Assembly: GCA_002429085.1 (NCBI GenBank)
Contig: DIYR01000044.1
Location: forward strand, 23,858 to 87,857
DNA from: Flavobacteriales bacterium UBA6049
GTDB taxonomy: Bacteria; Bacteroidota; Bacteroidia; Flavobacteriales_G; Salibacteraceae
Length of the DNA: 64,000 nucleotides
Reading direction: 5' to 3'
Position 1 is the stretch's first letter; each line of letters opens with the position of its first letter. Under the pieces are notes generated by a model. The model searched no databases, was not told where the DNA came from, and saw nothing but the letters and a program-made list of their open reading frames with translations. This document shows, one piece after another, positions 9,523-17,681 of the stretch. Made by a program: the position numbers and the translations under genes.

Positions 9523-10098
9523 GGTTCTTTGTGATTAAAGTATGATGAAGATAATTACTTTCAAGAAACAAGTCACAAACTATTATTTGCGCTGATAGTA
9601 GCTACTCAGAAAACATTCTGCACACCCTTAACAGAGTCAAAACATAAACTAACTTCAAGCAATATTTACCCAACAATAGTTTTGATTCACACGCACTAAA
9701 CCAAACAACCAGCAATTAAATTAAACTAATCCTTTTCTAATTGATGGTTAAGCTACTTTGCTTATTTACCTTTTCAGCGGTGATCAAGAAATTACCCCAA
9801 CCCAACCCTTCAACTTTTTTTCACGTAAAATTTAGGCAGAGCCTAAAACACTATGAATACGGAACAATTATTCGCCATATATACCAAACATATTATTCCA
9901 TTAACCCTGATTTTAACCTTACTTACCGCAATCAACCAACAAAAACACAAGCAAACTCAATCAGCAGAGTACCACACTTCGTCTACATACGAAAGTGAAA
10001 CCTCTACTCTAGTTAAAGTTTAGTTTTCAGTCATTGCATACGCACGGTTAATCTGAAGAGTGCTAAACTTGCAGTTGGATTGAAAAAACTGCAAGAAC
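9523..10098. other. 576-base intergenic region, divergent, with one possible tiny gene
   Basis: It lies between the methyltransferase (minus) and glycyl-tRNA synthetase (plus). It is AT-rich, and I found no tRNA, terminator-grade hairpin or strong repeat. The only coding-like content is the 56-codon frame at 9853-10023. The start-proximal sequence TAAACTTG at 10063-10070 is one mismatch from TAnnTTTG and may serve the synthetase gene. Confidence 0.4.
9853..10023 (+). CDS. Possible small single-pass membrane protein
   Basis: An ATG-started frame of 56 codons: a short N-terminus (MNTEQLFAIYTKH), one hydrophobic stretch (IIPLTLILTLLTAI), then a hydrophilic Gln/Ser/Thr-rich tail ending LVKV. A membrane segment followed by a polar tail is a plausible small-protein layout, and this frame looks more protein-like than the longer overlapping frame in the same stretch. 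There is no homology evidence, and no close promoter beyond AT-rich DNA. It may be non-coding. It lies 75 bases before glycyl-tRNA synthetase on the same strand. Confidence 0.3.
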   Translation: MNTEQLFAIYTKHIIPLTLILTLLTAINQQKHKQTQSAEYHTSSTYESETSTLVKV

Positions 10099-11649
10099 AT
10101 GGCACAAGCTTCTGATGACAAGCTGAAAAAAATAGTTTCTCACGCCAAAGAATATGGCTTTGTATTCCCTTCTTCTGAAATCTATGATGGACTAAGTGCC
10201 ACATACGATTATGGACAGCTAGGTGCATCATTAAAAAACAATATCAAGAGCTATTGGTGGAAGGCCATGGTTCAAATGAATGAGAACATTGTTGGTATTG
10301 ATGCTGCCATCTTTATGCACCCAAAAACATGGAAAGCAAGTGGACATGTTGATGCATTTAATGATCCGTTGATTGACAACAAAGACAGCAAAAAACGCTA
10401 CCGTGCAGATGTGCTTTTAGAAGAGCACATGGAAAAGATTCGCCAAAAAATTAAGAAAGAGGTTACCAAAGCTGCTAAGCGATTTGGTGGTTCTTTTGAA
10501 GAAGCAATGTTTATTCAAACCAATCCGCGTGTAGTTAAGTACAACGAGCAAATCAAAATGATTGAAGATCGTATGCGTACTTACCTTGAAAACAGTGACT
10601 TGGTTGCCCTTAAGCAATTGATTGAAGAACTGGGTATCGTATGTCCTATTTCTGGTAGCAAAAACTGGACAGATGTGCGTCAGTTTAACTTAATGTTTAG
10701 CACAGAGCTAGGTTCAGTTGCTGATGATTCAAGTAAGATTTACTTACGTCCTGAAACGGCTCAAGGTATTTTCGTTAACTACCTAAACGTTCAAAAAACG
10801 GGTAGAATGAAATTGCCTTTTGGTATTGCCCAAATTGGTAAAGCATTCCGTAACGAGATTATTGCACGCCAGTTCATTTTCCGTATGCGCGAGTTTGAAC
10901 AAATGGAGATGCAATTCTTTGTGAAGCCAGGTACAGAACTAGAATGGTACGAAAACTGGAAATCTAAGCGCATTGCGTGGCACAAGGCGTTAGGCTTTAG
11001 TGATGATAAGTATCGTTTCCATGATCATATCAAGCTAGCTCACTACGCGAATGCAGCAGCAGATATTGAGTTTGACTTTCCGATGGGCTTTAAAGAGCTT
11101 GAAGGTATTCACTCTCGTACTGACTTTGATTTATCAGCTCACGAAGAGTTGAGTGGTAAAAAGTTACAATACTTCGATCCTGAAACAAACGAAAGCTACG
11201 TTCCTTATGTAGTTGAGACTTCTATTGGTTTAGACCGCATGTTCTTGGCTGTGATGAGCGAGGCGTATGATGAAGAAACACTGGAAGACAACTCTCAACG
11301 TGTAGTGTTACGCATTCCTGCATTCTTAGCTCCAATTAAGGCAGCTGTTCTTCCACTAACGAAGAAAGATGGCTTACCAGATAAGGCTCGCGAGATCATT
11401 AATGGGTTGAAATTCGATTACGATTTACAATACGATGAAAAGGATTCTATTGGTAAGCGTTACCGCAGACAAGATGCTATTGGAACTCCATTCTGTATTA
11501 CAGTAGATCATCAAACATTAGAAGACAACACGGTTACTATTCGTCATCGCGATAGCATGGAACAAGAACGTGTTGCTATTGATACGCTGCACAGTTTATT
11601 ACAAGAAAAAGTAAGCTTAACCTCTGTATTGAAGCAGTTGGAGGCTTAA
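10099..11649 (+). CDS. glyQS: Glycyl-tRNA synthetase, single-chain alpha2 type
   Basis: Charges tRNA(Gly) with glycine in the cytoplasm. This is the one-chain class II enzyme (516 residues), not the alpha/beta form of proteobacteria. Seen: the N-terminal FVFPSSEIYDGL and YDYGQLGASLKNNI segments, motif 2 around IGKAFRNEI and FRMREFEQMEMQFF, the motif 3 region ETSIGLDRMFLAV, and a C-terminal anticodon-binding domain beginning about PIKAAVLPLTKKDGL. Length is near that of other Bacteroidota alpha2 enzymes, which have a central insertion. ATG at 10099 gives MAQASDDKL. A strong terminator follows. Confidence 0.97.
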   Translation: MAQASDDKLKKIVSHAKEYGFVFPSSEIYDGLSATYDYGQLGASLKNNIKSYWWKAMVQMNENIVGIDAAIFMHPKTWKASGHVDAFNDPLIDNKDSKKRYRADVLLEEHMEKIRQKIKKEVTKAAKRFGGSFEEAMFIQTNPRVVKYNEQIKMIEDRMRTYLENSDLVALKQLIEELGIVCPISGSKNWTDVRQFNLMFSTELGSVADDSSKIYLRPETAQGIFVNYLNVQKTGRMKLPFGIAQIGKAFRNEIIARQFIFRMREFEQMEMQFFVKPGTELEWYENWKSKRIAWHKALGFSDDKYRFHDHIKLAHYANAAADIEFDFPMGFKELEGIHSRTDFDLSAHEELSGKKLQYFDPETNESYVPYVVETSIGLDRMFLAVMSEAYDEETLEDNSQRVVLRIPAFLAPIKAAVLPLTKKDGLPDKAREIINGLKFDYDLQYDEKDSIGKRYRRQDAIGTPFCITVDHQTLEDNTVTIRHRDSMEQERVAIDTLHSLLQEKVSLTSVLKQLEA

Positions 11650-11671
11650 ACTGAAAAACATAATAATGATG

Positions 11672-11699
11672 AAAAAGGCGCAGAGATGTGCCTTTTTTT
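11672..11699 (+). terminator. Terminator after glycyl-tRNA synthetase
   Basis: AAAAAGGCGCA (11672-11682), loop GAGA, TGTGCCTTTTT (11687-11697) and further Ts: an 11-bp stem with one G-T pair and a T tract, 22 bases after the stop codon. Confidence 0.8.
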
Positions 11700-11803
11700 G
11701 TTTCTATTCTTTTCTTAACCTAGATCAAGGAACTTGATTTTTAACGGTCATAGGTTTGCTGGTATAATCATCAACCATGGTGTTGAATTAAAACTGGTAA
11801 ACT

Positions 11804-12220
11804 ATGAATACGTTACAGGCAACTTTTGATTATAAGAAAAGGCTCTTATTTGCTGGACTGTGGACTTATACTTCTCTAAACTATTTGTATTGCGATTTGA
11901 TGGGGTTTATGGATGCGAACATGCACTTGCAATACCATACAGGTCAAGTAGATGACTTTGTTTTCACTCCTTTCTTTTTAGTAATCGCTGGGCTTTTTAT
12001 GCAGATTCCGATTGCCAATGTTTTTCTTCCATTTGCTTTAAAAGACAAGGCTTTAAAATGGACACAAGTTGTTTGTGGATCGGTTATGTCTATTGCACAA
12101 ACTGCTACCCTGTTTGCAGGCAAGCCTACCGCATATTATGCGTTTTTTACGGCTATAGAAGTAAGTGCTACGGTGTTCATTGTTTTCTATGCGCTGCGGT
12201 GGAAGACAAACAGAAATTAA
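11804..12220 (+). CDS. Four-helix membrane protein, DUF6326-like
   Basis: A 138-residue integral membrane protein with four predicted hydrophobic helices (roughly residues 15-30, 50-70, 85-105, 110-130) and short loops. The overall layout and segments such as LWTYTSLNYLYCDLMGF match what I recall of the DUF6326 family; function is not known. A short Asp/His-containing loop (HLQYHTGQVDD) lies between helices 1 and 2. It is transcribed alone and ends in a 4-base convergent overlap with the Crp/Fnr regulator. The family call is from memory of the pattern only. Confidence 0.65.
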   Translation: MNTLQATFDYKKRLLFAGLWTYTSLNYLYCDLMGFMDANMHLQYHTGQVDDFVFTPFFLVIAGLFMQIPIANVFLPFALKDKALKWTQVVCGSVMSIAQTATLFAGKPTAYYAFFTAIEVSATVFIVFYALRWKTNRN

Positions 12221-12795
12221 GATTTAGCCAATCGCTTACGAATTCTACTGAGCGACTCTGGCTTAATGCCTAGGTAATCTGCAATAAGGTATAACGGAAC
12301 TCTTTGAAACAACGATGCCCTTGTTTCCATCATTTTCAAGTACCGATCTTCAGGTGAAAGACTGCGAAATTCTAATTGGCTTTTTTGAGATTCAACCAAC
12401 GATGATTCAACTAATTTTCTGGATATCACTTCAAGCTCTGGAAATGCTCCGAAAAGCGCTTGTGCTTTTGCTTCGTTTCCTTTTACAAGTGTGCATTCTT
12501 CTAGGCATACAAGCGAATAAACAGCTGATGTTGATTCTACGATTATCCATTCTCCTTCGGTGTAAAAATGCGCGGTATATTCCTCACCATTTACCAAAGA
12601 GAACTCTCTAATACATCCTTTTAGCACAAAGTAGCTATTGGCATGTACTTGACCTTCTTTGATTAGGGTCGCTCCTTTTTCATGAACTTCAATCTCCATG
12701 CTATCTCGTATTGCTTCTTCCTCTGGAGTAGTAAGTGTTTTATGCTGATTAAAGCTTTTAAGCATAAGAGATATGTCTATCGAATCGTTCATCAT
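12217..12795 (-). CDS. Crp/Fnr family transcriptional regulator
   Basis: A cyclic-nucleotide-binding-fold regulator of about 192 residues from ATG 12795 (MMNDSIDISLM); longer in-frame readings from 12858 look artefactual because they run into the divergent promoter region. The N-terminal beta-roll contains EKGATLIKEGQVHANSYFVL, with the Gly positions of a cNMP fold but without the full Arg-Ser phosphate-binding motif of Crp. There is no Fnr-type cysteine cluster. The C-terminal helix-turn-helix is RVPLYLIADYLGIKPESLS, the form usual in Bacteroidota Crp-like regulators. The effector is unknown. It is divergent from the small gene at 12889, with 93 bases between them, which it may control. Confidence 0.88.
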   Translation of the reverse strand: MMNDSIDISLMLKSFNQHKTLTTPEEEAIRDSMEIEVHEKGATLIKEGQVHANSYFVLKGCIREFSLVNGEEYTAHFYTEGEWIIVESTSAVYSLVCLEECTLVKGNEAKAQALFGAFPELEVISRKLVESSLVESQKSQLEFRSLSPEDRYLKMMETRASLFQRVPLYLIADYLGIKPESLSRIRKRLAKS

Positions 12796-12888
12796 GGCTC
12801 TCTTTGATTCTACTAAAGTAGATTGAATATTGATTGCGTGCTTCTTATTAATTGCCAAACCTTCCGCCTAATCAACTGTTCTACTATC

Positions 12889-13269
12889 ATGGAACAGTCA
12901 AGAGATTCTAAACTAATTCAAGCTAGGGAGGTCTCAGAAGACCACTTGAATAATATGGACGTATTTGAGCAGCACACTGTTTCTCCTATCCTTCAGTTTC
13001 AAAGTAGCTTAATCTACTCTCAGGTTAAGAATGCACTGCAAGAACAATACAAAGCTTTTCATGCTTGGAACCAGAAAGAACAAAAGCGAGTTGTTAAACT
13101 ATTGCTTTCGCAAGATTTGCCATTGCGCAAGTCTTTGGTACACACTATTACTTCTTTATTTACGCTACGCGAGTTTCAGTATTATCAAAAACATGAGTAT
13201 GAAATCAATAAGCGTGTATCGAAGTTAATTATGAACCGATTGAATCAGAATTTAGAGAAGCTGTTATAA
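12889..13269 (+). CDS. Small conserved-looking protein of unknown function
   Basis: A 126-residue soluble protein from ATG 12889 (MEQSRDSKLIQ). The sequence is helical and charged (QKEQKRVVKLLLSQDLP, YYQKHEYEINKRVSKLI) and ends RLNQNLEKLL, with no catalytic motif. The C-terminal pattern of 'EYxxYxxxxxEINKRVxxLI' reminds me of short Bacteroidota proteins that carry automatic labels such as 'glyoxalase' without that fold, so I name no function. It starts 93 bases from the divergent Crp/Fnr gene and ends against the photolyase gene, which reads towards it. An in-frame upstream reading from 12823 would overlap the regulator's promoter and is less likely. Confidence 0.7.
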   Translation: MEQSRDSKLIQAREVSEDHLNNMDVFEQHTVSPILQFQSSLIYSQVKNALQEQYKAFHAWNQKEQKRVVKLLLSQDLPLRKSLVHTITSLFTLREFQYYQKHEYEINKRVSKLIMNRLNQNLEKLL

Positions 13270-13270
13270 G

Positions 13271-14806
13271 CTACAACGTTTCTATTCGATTTAAGTATCG
13301 TTCGGCTTGTTCTAAATAAGCTGCTCGTTTTTCAGGTGCCATTTTTTGCCAAGTACGATACATCATTCCTATACGAGGGTTTTTCTGAAGCTTATTGCTG
13401 TGCCGATCGTAAAAGTGCCAATACAGGCTATTGAATGGACAAGAACCATCTCCCGTTTTCAACTTGTGATCGTATGAACACCCGGTGCAGTAATGTCCCA
13501 TTTTATGCATATATGATGCGCTAGAGACATAAGGTTTAGTACCCACAATACCTCCATCTGCAAACTGACTCATACCACGTGTATTCGTAATCTCTACCCA
13601 TTCTAGCGCATCCATATAGATACCCAAATACCATGCATCTACCTCATCTGGGTCAATTCCTGCTAAGAGAGCAAAGTTTCCGGTTACCATCAGTCGTTGA
13701 ATGTGGTGTGCATATCCATAATTTAACGACTGTGTAATGGCATGCTTTAAACAGGCCATGTTGGTTTCTCCGGTCCAGAACCAGCCTGGTAGTTTTCTAC
13801 TATGTTCAAAGAAGTTCAATGTTCTGTACGATGGCATGTGCATCCAATAAATACCACGCATGTACTCTCGCCAACCAATGATTTGTCGAACAAACCCTTC
13901 TATTTGAGACAAAGAAATTCGATTACTTTCTTCGAAAGCTCTTATAGCTCTTTGAACCACTTCTAGTGGAGCTATCATTTTGGTGTTTAAACTGAAAGAA
14001 ATTCTCGAATGGAATAAACTCCAACCCTTGGTTGTCATTGCATCTTGATAGTTGCCAAACTCAGGTAAGCACTGGTCTACAAAAAATTCTAACAGTTCTA
14101 AACTCTCTGCTCTGTTCTTTGGCCACAAGAAAGATTGTGGATCTATATTTCCAATAGTTTCGATGGATTGAGATTGTATCATCTCAACAATATCGCTTAC
14201 ATCATGCTGATAGGTAAACGGAGTTGGAATGGCTACACTTTTAGGCATCTTCTTCCTATTCTCCACATCGAAATTCCATCTACCAGAAACAGGTTGACTA
14301 CCTTCCATTAGAATTCCGTGACGCTTTCTCATTTCACGGTAAAAGCTCTCCATTAATAACTGTTTCTTACCCTCAAAAAATTCAGCTAAGAATACCCTAT
14401 CGGTTAAGAAGTGTTCCGTATCTACCGCAACAACAGGAATGGGTAAAGTGTCTTTCAAACTTGAAAAAGCTTGATCTAAACGATACTCATCTGGTAACTG
14501 ATACTCAAATTGTTCAAAATGATGTTCAGCAACTAATTTCTCTATTAAGATTGGAAAATTCGGTTCATTTTCTGGATGATCTAGTTTGAAGTAGAGCACC
14601 TTGTTTCCATCTTGTTTGATTTGCTTGGCAAAGGTGCGCATGGCTAAAAAGAACCCCGTTACTTTTTGAATATGATGCTTGGCATATGTGGTTTCTTCGT
14701 GCACTTCGGCCATTAGGTAAGTTATGTGCTCTTGTTGCTTTTGGAACCAAGAATGCTTGCTGTTTAGTTGGTCACCTAGAATGAGTCGGAGAGTTTTAGC
14801 TGCCAT
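13271..14806 (-). CDS. FeS bacterial cryptochrome / (6-4) photolyase-like protein
   Basis: A flavoprotein of the photolyase-related (PhrB/FeS-BCP) branch, 511 residues, expected to repair (6-4) photoproducts using blue light or to act as a photoreceptor. The N-terminus LRLILGDQLNSKHSWF is typical. Four cysteines, Cys352, Cys440, Cys443 and Cys456, have exactly the spacing of the 4Fe-4S ligands of Agrobacterium PhrB (350, 438, 441, 454). Family-typical segments include MVTGNFALLAGIDPDEV and NTRGMSQFADGG. It is the last of seven tightly packed minus-strand genes with the carotenoid enzymes, 42 bases after the glycosyltransferase gene, which fits a light-stress unit. ATG at 14806. Confidence 0.93.
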   Translation of the reverse strand: MAAKTLRLILGDQLNSKHSWFQKQQEHITYLMAEVHEETTYAKHHIQKVTGFFLAMRTFAKQIKQDGNKVLYFKLDHPENEPNFPILIEKLVAEHHFEQFEYQLPDEYRLDQAFSSLKDTLPIPVVAVDTEHFLTDRVFLAEFFEGKKQLLMESFYREMRKRHGILMEGSQPVSGRWNFDVENRKKMPKSVAIPTPFTYQHDVSDIVEMIQSQSIETIGNIDPQSFLWPKNRAESLELLEFFVDQCLPEFGNYQDAMTTKGWSLFHSRISFSLNTKMIAPLEVVQRAIRAFEESNRISLSQIEGFVRQIIGWREYMRGIYWMHMPSYRTLNFFEHSRKLPGWFWTGETNMACLKHAITQSLNYGYAHHIQRLMVTGNFALLAGIDPDEVDAWYLGIYMDALEWVEITNTRGMSQFADGGIVGTKPYVSSASYMHKMGHYCTGCSYDHKLKTGDGSCPFNSLYWHFYDRHSNKLQKNPRIGMMYRTWQKMAPEKRAAYLEQAERYLNRIETL

Positions 14807-14848
14807 AGTTAATGAACAACCCTCACTTAGATTAGTTGAGAAACCAGA

Positions 14849-16441
14849 TTACCTAGGTGCTGGCATCCAATTTGCTGCTCTACCTAAATCATTGGGATTA
14901 CACCCTTCATCTTCCACAATATTTACGTGATACCCCAATTCGTACAACGAATCTATTTCTGCACGTGAAGGACAGTATGGATAGGCAGTTACAGAGGTAT
15001 AATACATCATTGCGATGTGGCTATTTACAGTATGATTCACATTAAAAAACAATACACTATCACCATTGAACTGAGCATTCACTTTTTCGAACCAAGCTAA
15101 ATCGGCTAGCTCTTTAGCTCTGTCGTGATTGTCATGAGGTTTCCAATTTGTATGATAGGTTTGAGTTTTCGATAAATCAGCAAACCCTATAGCAAAAGCA
15201 ACTACGACAACAGAAGTAATTTCAAATCTCCATGGACTGAGCCATGGAAGTTTTCCTACTCCCATAGCCAAGTAATAAACCAAGGAAGCGATTCCCATGA
15301 TCATAAATGGCATAACAATAATGGTGAAGGCCGGCATTTTTGTAGCTGCCAGAGTGAAAAAAACATAGGTGAAGCATACAATTGTTGTCACAAATACCCG
15401 ATGTATTCTCGATTTCATTGCAAAAAACAAGGCTATTAAACCAGCAACCAACAATACCGGAACAATGTCTCCAGAGCCATAAATTAGCATTCTTCCCTCT
15501 ACAAAGTGATACCATACATGATGAGCATGCCCTTCAACCGCTGCAGTAAAGTGGGCACTATTGAGCAACATTTCTTGTTTAAACTCTTCGGGAAATACTA
15601 CTAAACAATAGATCTGCCAGGGAAGAAAAATTAAAATACTAACCAATCCAGATTTTACAAGCTGAATAAATTCATTTCTCTTTTCTGAAAAGCTAGCCTG
15701 CGTAAATAGCAATGTGCTGAACCAAGCGATGTAAACCAAACCACCTGTAAGCCATTTTGTAAGTACTGCTAAACCAACAAATACAGATATCAACCAATAC
15801 CATTGTTGCTTGCGGCCACTCTTGTATTCTAACCAAGCCCAAAAAGATCCAGTAACTAAAAACAAAAAAGCTATATCGTTATGATCAGTAGCATTCCTTC
15901 CAGCAACCAATGACAACGGAAAATAACAACAGGCCAAAATCACTGCACTCCAAATTGCAATTTGCTTATTGGTGATGATACGCCCTATTTGATAAGACAT
16001 AAAAATCAGTGCAGAAAAGAAAAGTACGCTTGGCAAACGAGCAGCCCAAGTAGTAGCGCCAAACACCTTGATGGACAACGCCATCATCCATAAGAAAAAA
16101 GGCTGTTTATGTAACCAAACATGATTACCTGTCCAGTCTTCTACCCCATAATACATAATAGGACTTTCGTAGAGTGTGGGTTTTAGTGGATGTTCAGCCA
16201 AATTCTTAGCTACTAAAGCATGATATTGCTCATCCCATAATACCAAAAAAGGGTCTAATAGTGCTGAAAATAGCGCCATCGCACCCCCTCCAAGAACCAA
16301 CAAGAAAAGACTTAGCTTCTCATTCTTTTTAGTTAGAAACAACGCTGCAATTAGCAAAAACATACCAAACACAAAAGGCATGAACTGCTTGTCACTAAAA
16401 TGATATTCACCAATTAAAAGTGTACCAATTGCTTCGAACAT
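14849..16441 (-). CDS. GT39/ArnT-like membrane glycosyltransferase
   Basis: A 530-residue polytopic inner-membrane protein of the GT-C superfamily. It has about eleven hydrophobic helices and the signature first loop with an acidic pair (LLDPFLVLWDEQYHALVAKNLA), which coordinates the lipid-phosphate sugar donor in ArnT/PMT enzymes. The WLHKQPFFLWMMALSIKVFG segment is typical of the family. The final 100 residues form a periplasmic domain. It probably transfers a sugar from a polyprenyl-phosphate donor to an extracytoplasmic lipid or protein; the acceptor is unknown. It lies 37 bases after the lycopene cyclase, so a role in carotenoid glycosylation is conceivable, though known carotenoid glycosyltransferases belong to other fold families. 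Confidence 0.85.
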   Translation of the reverse strand: MFEAIGTLLIGEYHFSDKQFMPFVFGMFLLIAALFLTKKNEKLSLFLLVLGGGAMALFSALLDPFLVLWDEQYHALVAKNLAEHPLKPTLYESPIMYYGVEDWTGNHVWLHKQPFFLWMMALSIKVFGATTWAARLPSVLFFSALIFMSYQIGRIITNKQIAIWSAVILACCYFPLSLVAGRNATDHNDIAFLFLVTGSFWAWLEYKSGRKQQWYWLISVFVGLAVLTKWLTGGLVYIAWFSTLLFTQASFSEKRNEFIQLVKSGLVSILIFLPWQIYCLVVFPEEFKQEMLLNSAHFTAAVEGHAHHVWYHFVEGRMLIYGSGDIVPVLLVAGLIALFFAMKSRIHRVFVTTIVCFTYVFFTLAATKMPAFTIIVMPFMIMGIASLVYYLAMGVGKLPWLSPWRFEITSVVVVAFAIGFADLSKTQTYHTNWKPHDNHDRAKELADLAWFEKVNAQFNGDSVLFFNVNHTVNSHIAMMYYTSVTAYPYCPSRAEIDSLYELGYHVNIVEDEGCNPNDLGRAANWMPAPR

Positions 16442-16478
16442 GGTGACAAGATAAGTCGAACTCAGTCACCAAAATATT

Positions 16479-17195
16479 CTATTTGCTACTACGTGGAAGG
16501 TTGAAACGATCAATGAAATACTCGTAGAGTGTTATATTCATCAAGATTAAAAGCAAGCCATAAAACATGTCTTCAATTGGAATGGTTCCAATACGAACAG
16601 TGGTAAACTGATTCTCGTTATACCAAACTACTTGTTCTTTTATTCCTGTTCCTGTTAATACCCCATTTACCATAAAGAAACCTATGAGTCCAACTAAATA
16701 TGCTCGGTAGAACTTAGGCAACCATGCAGGCTTTAATTGGTAATGTACATAGGCCAAAAACAGTCCTAAAAATGTGAATGTAGTAACAGTATATAGCTTA
16801 TCATAACGAGCGGCCACCATTGCCAATGAAAAGAAAACTAGTGTAACGGATATGTTACGCTCGTGTTTTTCGAAATATTCGGCCTTTGGCCAAAAGTAAT
16901 TGAGCACATCGTAAATGAATATGCATGCATAAGGAACGGTAACGAAGAATAACCACTCACCTAGCGGGAGATGCAAAATGTTTATTCCACATAAATAGCT
17001 TGAGTTGAAGCCCCACACTCCATTGATGGTGAACAGCACATCCCAAATAATGAAGAAAGCTCCTACTAGTGCTATAGAAAGAAAAAGTGCTTTGAATCTG
17101 GTGTAAAAACGAACTCGCGAATCGAAACTACGAATGAGTGGAACCGAAATTGTAAAGGCGTTTAATGCCAAGTATAACCAAGGGCTTTCAAGCAT
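16479..17195 (-). CDS. crtYcd: Lycopene beta-cyclase, fused CrtYc-CrtYd type
   Basis: A membrane carotenoid cyclase that closes beta-ionone rings on lycopene. The 238-residue protein has about seven hydrophobic helices in two tandem halves, each holding one copy of the diagnostic short motif: LPLGEWLFF in the first half and IPIEDMFYG in the second, corresponding to the PxE(E/D)xxFF signature of the heterodimeric CrtYc/CrtYd cyclases. Here the halves are fused, as in many Bacteroidota and in fungal and archaeal homologues. The stop of crtZ and this start abut (17196/17195), so translation is coupled. With CruF in the same operon, one ring per molecule (gamma-carotene) is the likely product. 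Confidence 0.9.
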   Translation of the reverse strand: MLESPWLYLALNAFTISVPLIRSFDSRVRFYTRFKALFLSIALVGAFFIIWDVLFTINGVWGFNSSYLCGINILHLPLGEWLFFVTVPYACIFIYDVLNYFWPKAEYFEKHERNISVTLVFFSLAMVAARYDKLYTVTTFTFLGLFLAYVHYQLKPAWLPKFYRAYLVGLIGFFMVNGVLTGTGIKEQVVWYNENQFTTVRIGTIPIEDMFYGLLLILMNITLYEYFIDRFNLPRSSK

Positions 17196-17681
17196 CTATG
17201 CTGATTTAACCGATTTTCTTTTAGCATGAAAGGCCTCTTTGTAATACTTAAATGGAACAACCAACATTCCAAAGCATTCTCCTTCTTCTTTGTCTTTATA
17301 CTTGTGATGCACGTTATGCGCTTTTCTAATCGCTTTCCAATATGGGCTATTGGCGCCATGAAACCACTTGAAGCGTTGATGAATAAACACATCATGCACC
17401 AAGAAATAACAAAAGCCATATACTGCAATACCGAAACCAATATCTGGCAACCACCAATTTCCTGCCATCATACCTAGCATGATAAACAACCAACTTGGTA
17501 TAGCGAAAATGAGAAAGAAGACATCGTTTTTCTCAAAGAAGCCTGGTTCTTTCTGATGATGGTCTTTATGGAAATACCAGCCAACGCCATGCATCACATA
17601 TTTATGCATGAACCAAGCCATAAACTCCATAAAGAGAAATGTGCTAACGATGATGGCGCTATGTAGGAGAATGTGCATCAC
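17196..17681 (-). CDS. crtZ: Beta-carotene hydroxylase (fatty-acid hydroxylase superfamily)
   Basis: A diiron membrane hydroxylase that adds 3-hydroxyl groups to beta-ionone rings. All histidine boxes of CrtZ are present in 161 residues: HKYVMH, HKDHH (in GWYFHKDHHQKE), HDVFIHQRF and HNVHHKY. About four hydrophobic stretches surround them. It begins by overlapping the cruF stop by four bases (ATGA) and ends flush with the cyclase start, so it is the third enzyme in a coupled set. The expected substrate here is a monocyclic carotenoid, giving a 3-hydroxy-beta-end. Confidence 0.95.
   Translation of the reverse strand: MMHILLHSAIIVSTFLFMEFMAWFMHKYVMHGVGWYFHKDHHQKEPGFFEKNDVFFLIFAIPSWLFIMLGMMAGNWWLPDIGFGIAVYGFCYFLVHDVFIHQRFKWFHGANSPYWKAIRKAHNVHHKYKDKEEGECFGMLVVPFKYYKEAFHAKRKSVKSA

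Noticed and set aside
9741..9998. An 85-codon plus-strand frame in the intergenic region
   Set aside because: No family features or sensible composition; the overlapping shorter frame at 9853 looks more protein-like, and neither has strong support.
12058..12273. A frame overlapping the DUF6326-like gene
   Set aside because: Shadow in another frame of a gene with clear membrane helices; no independent signal.
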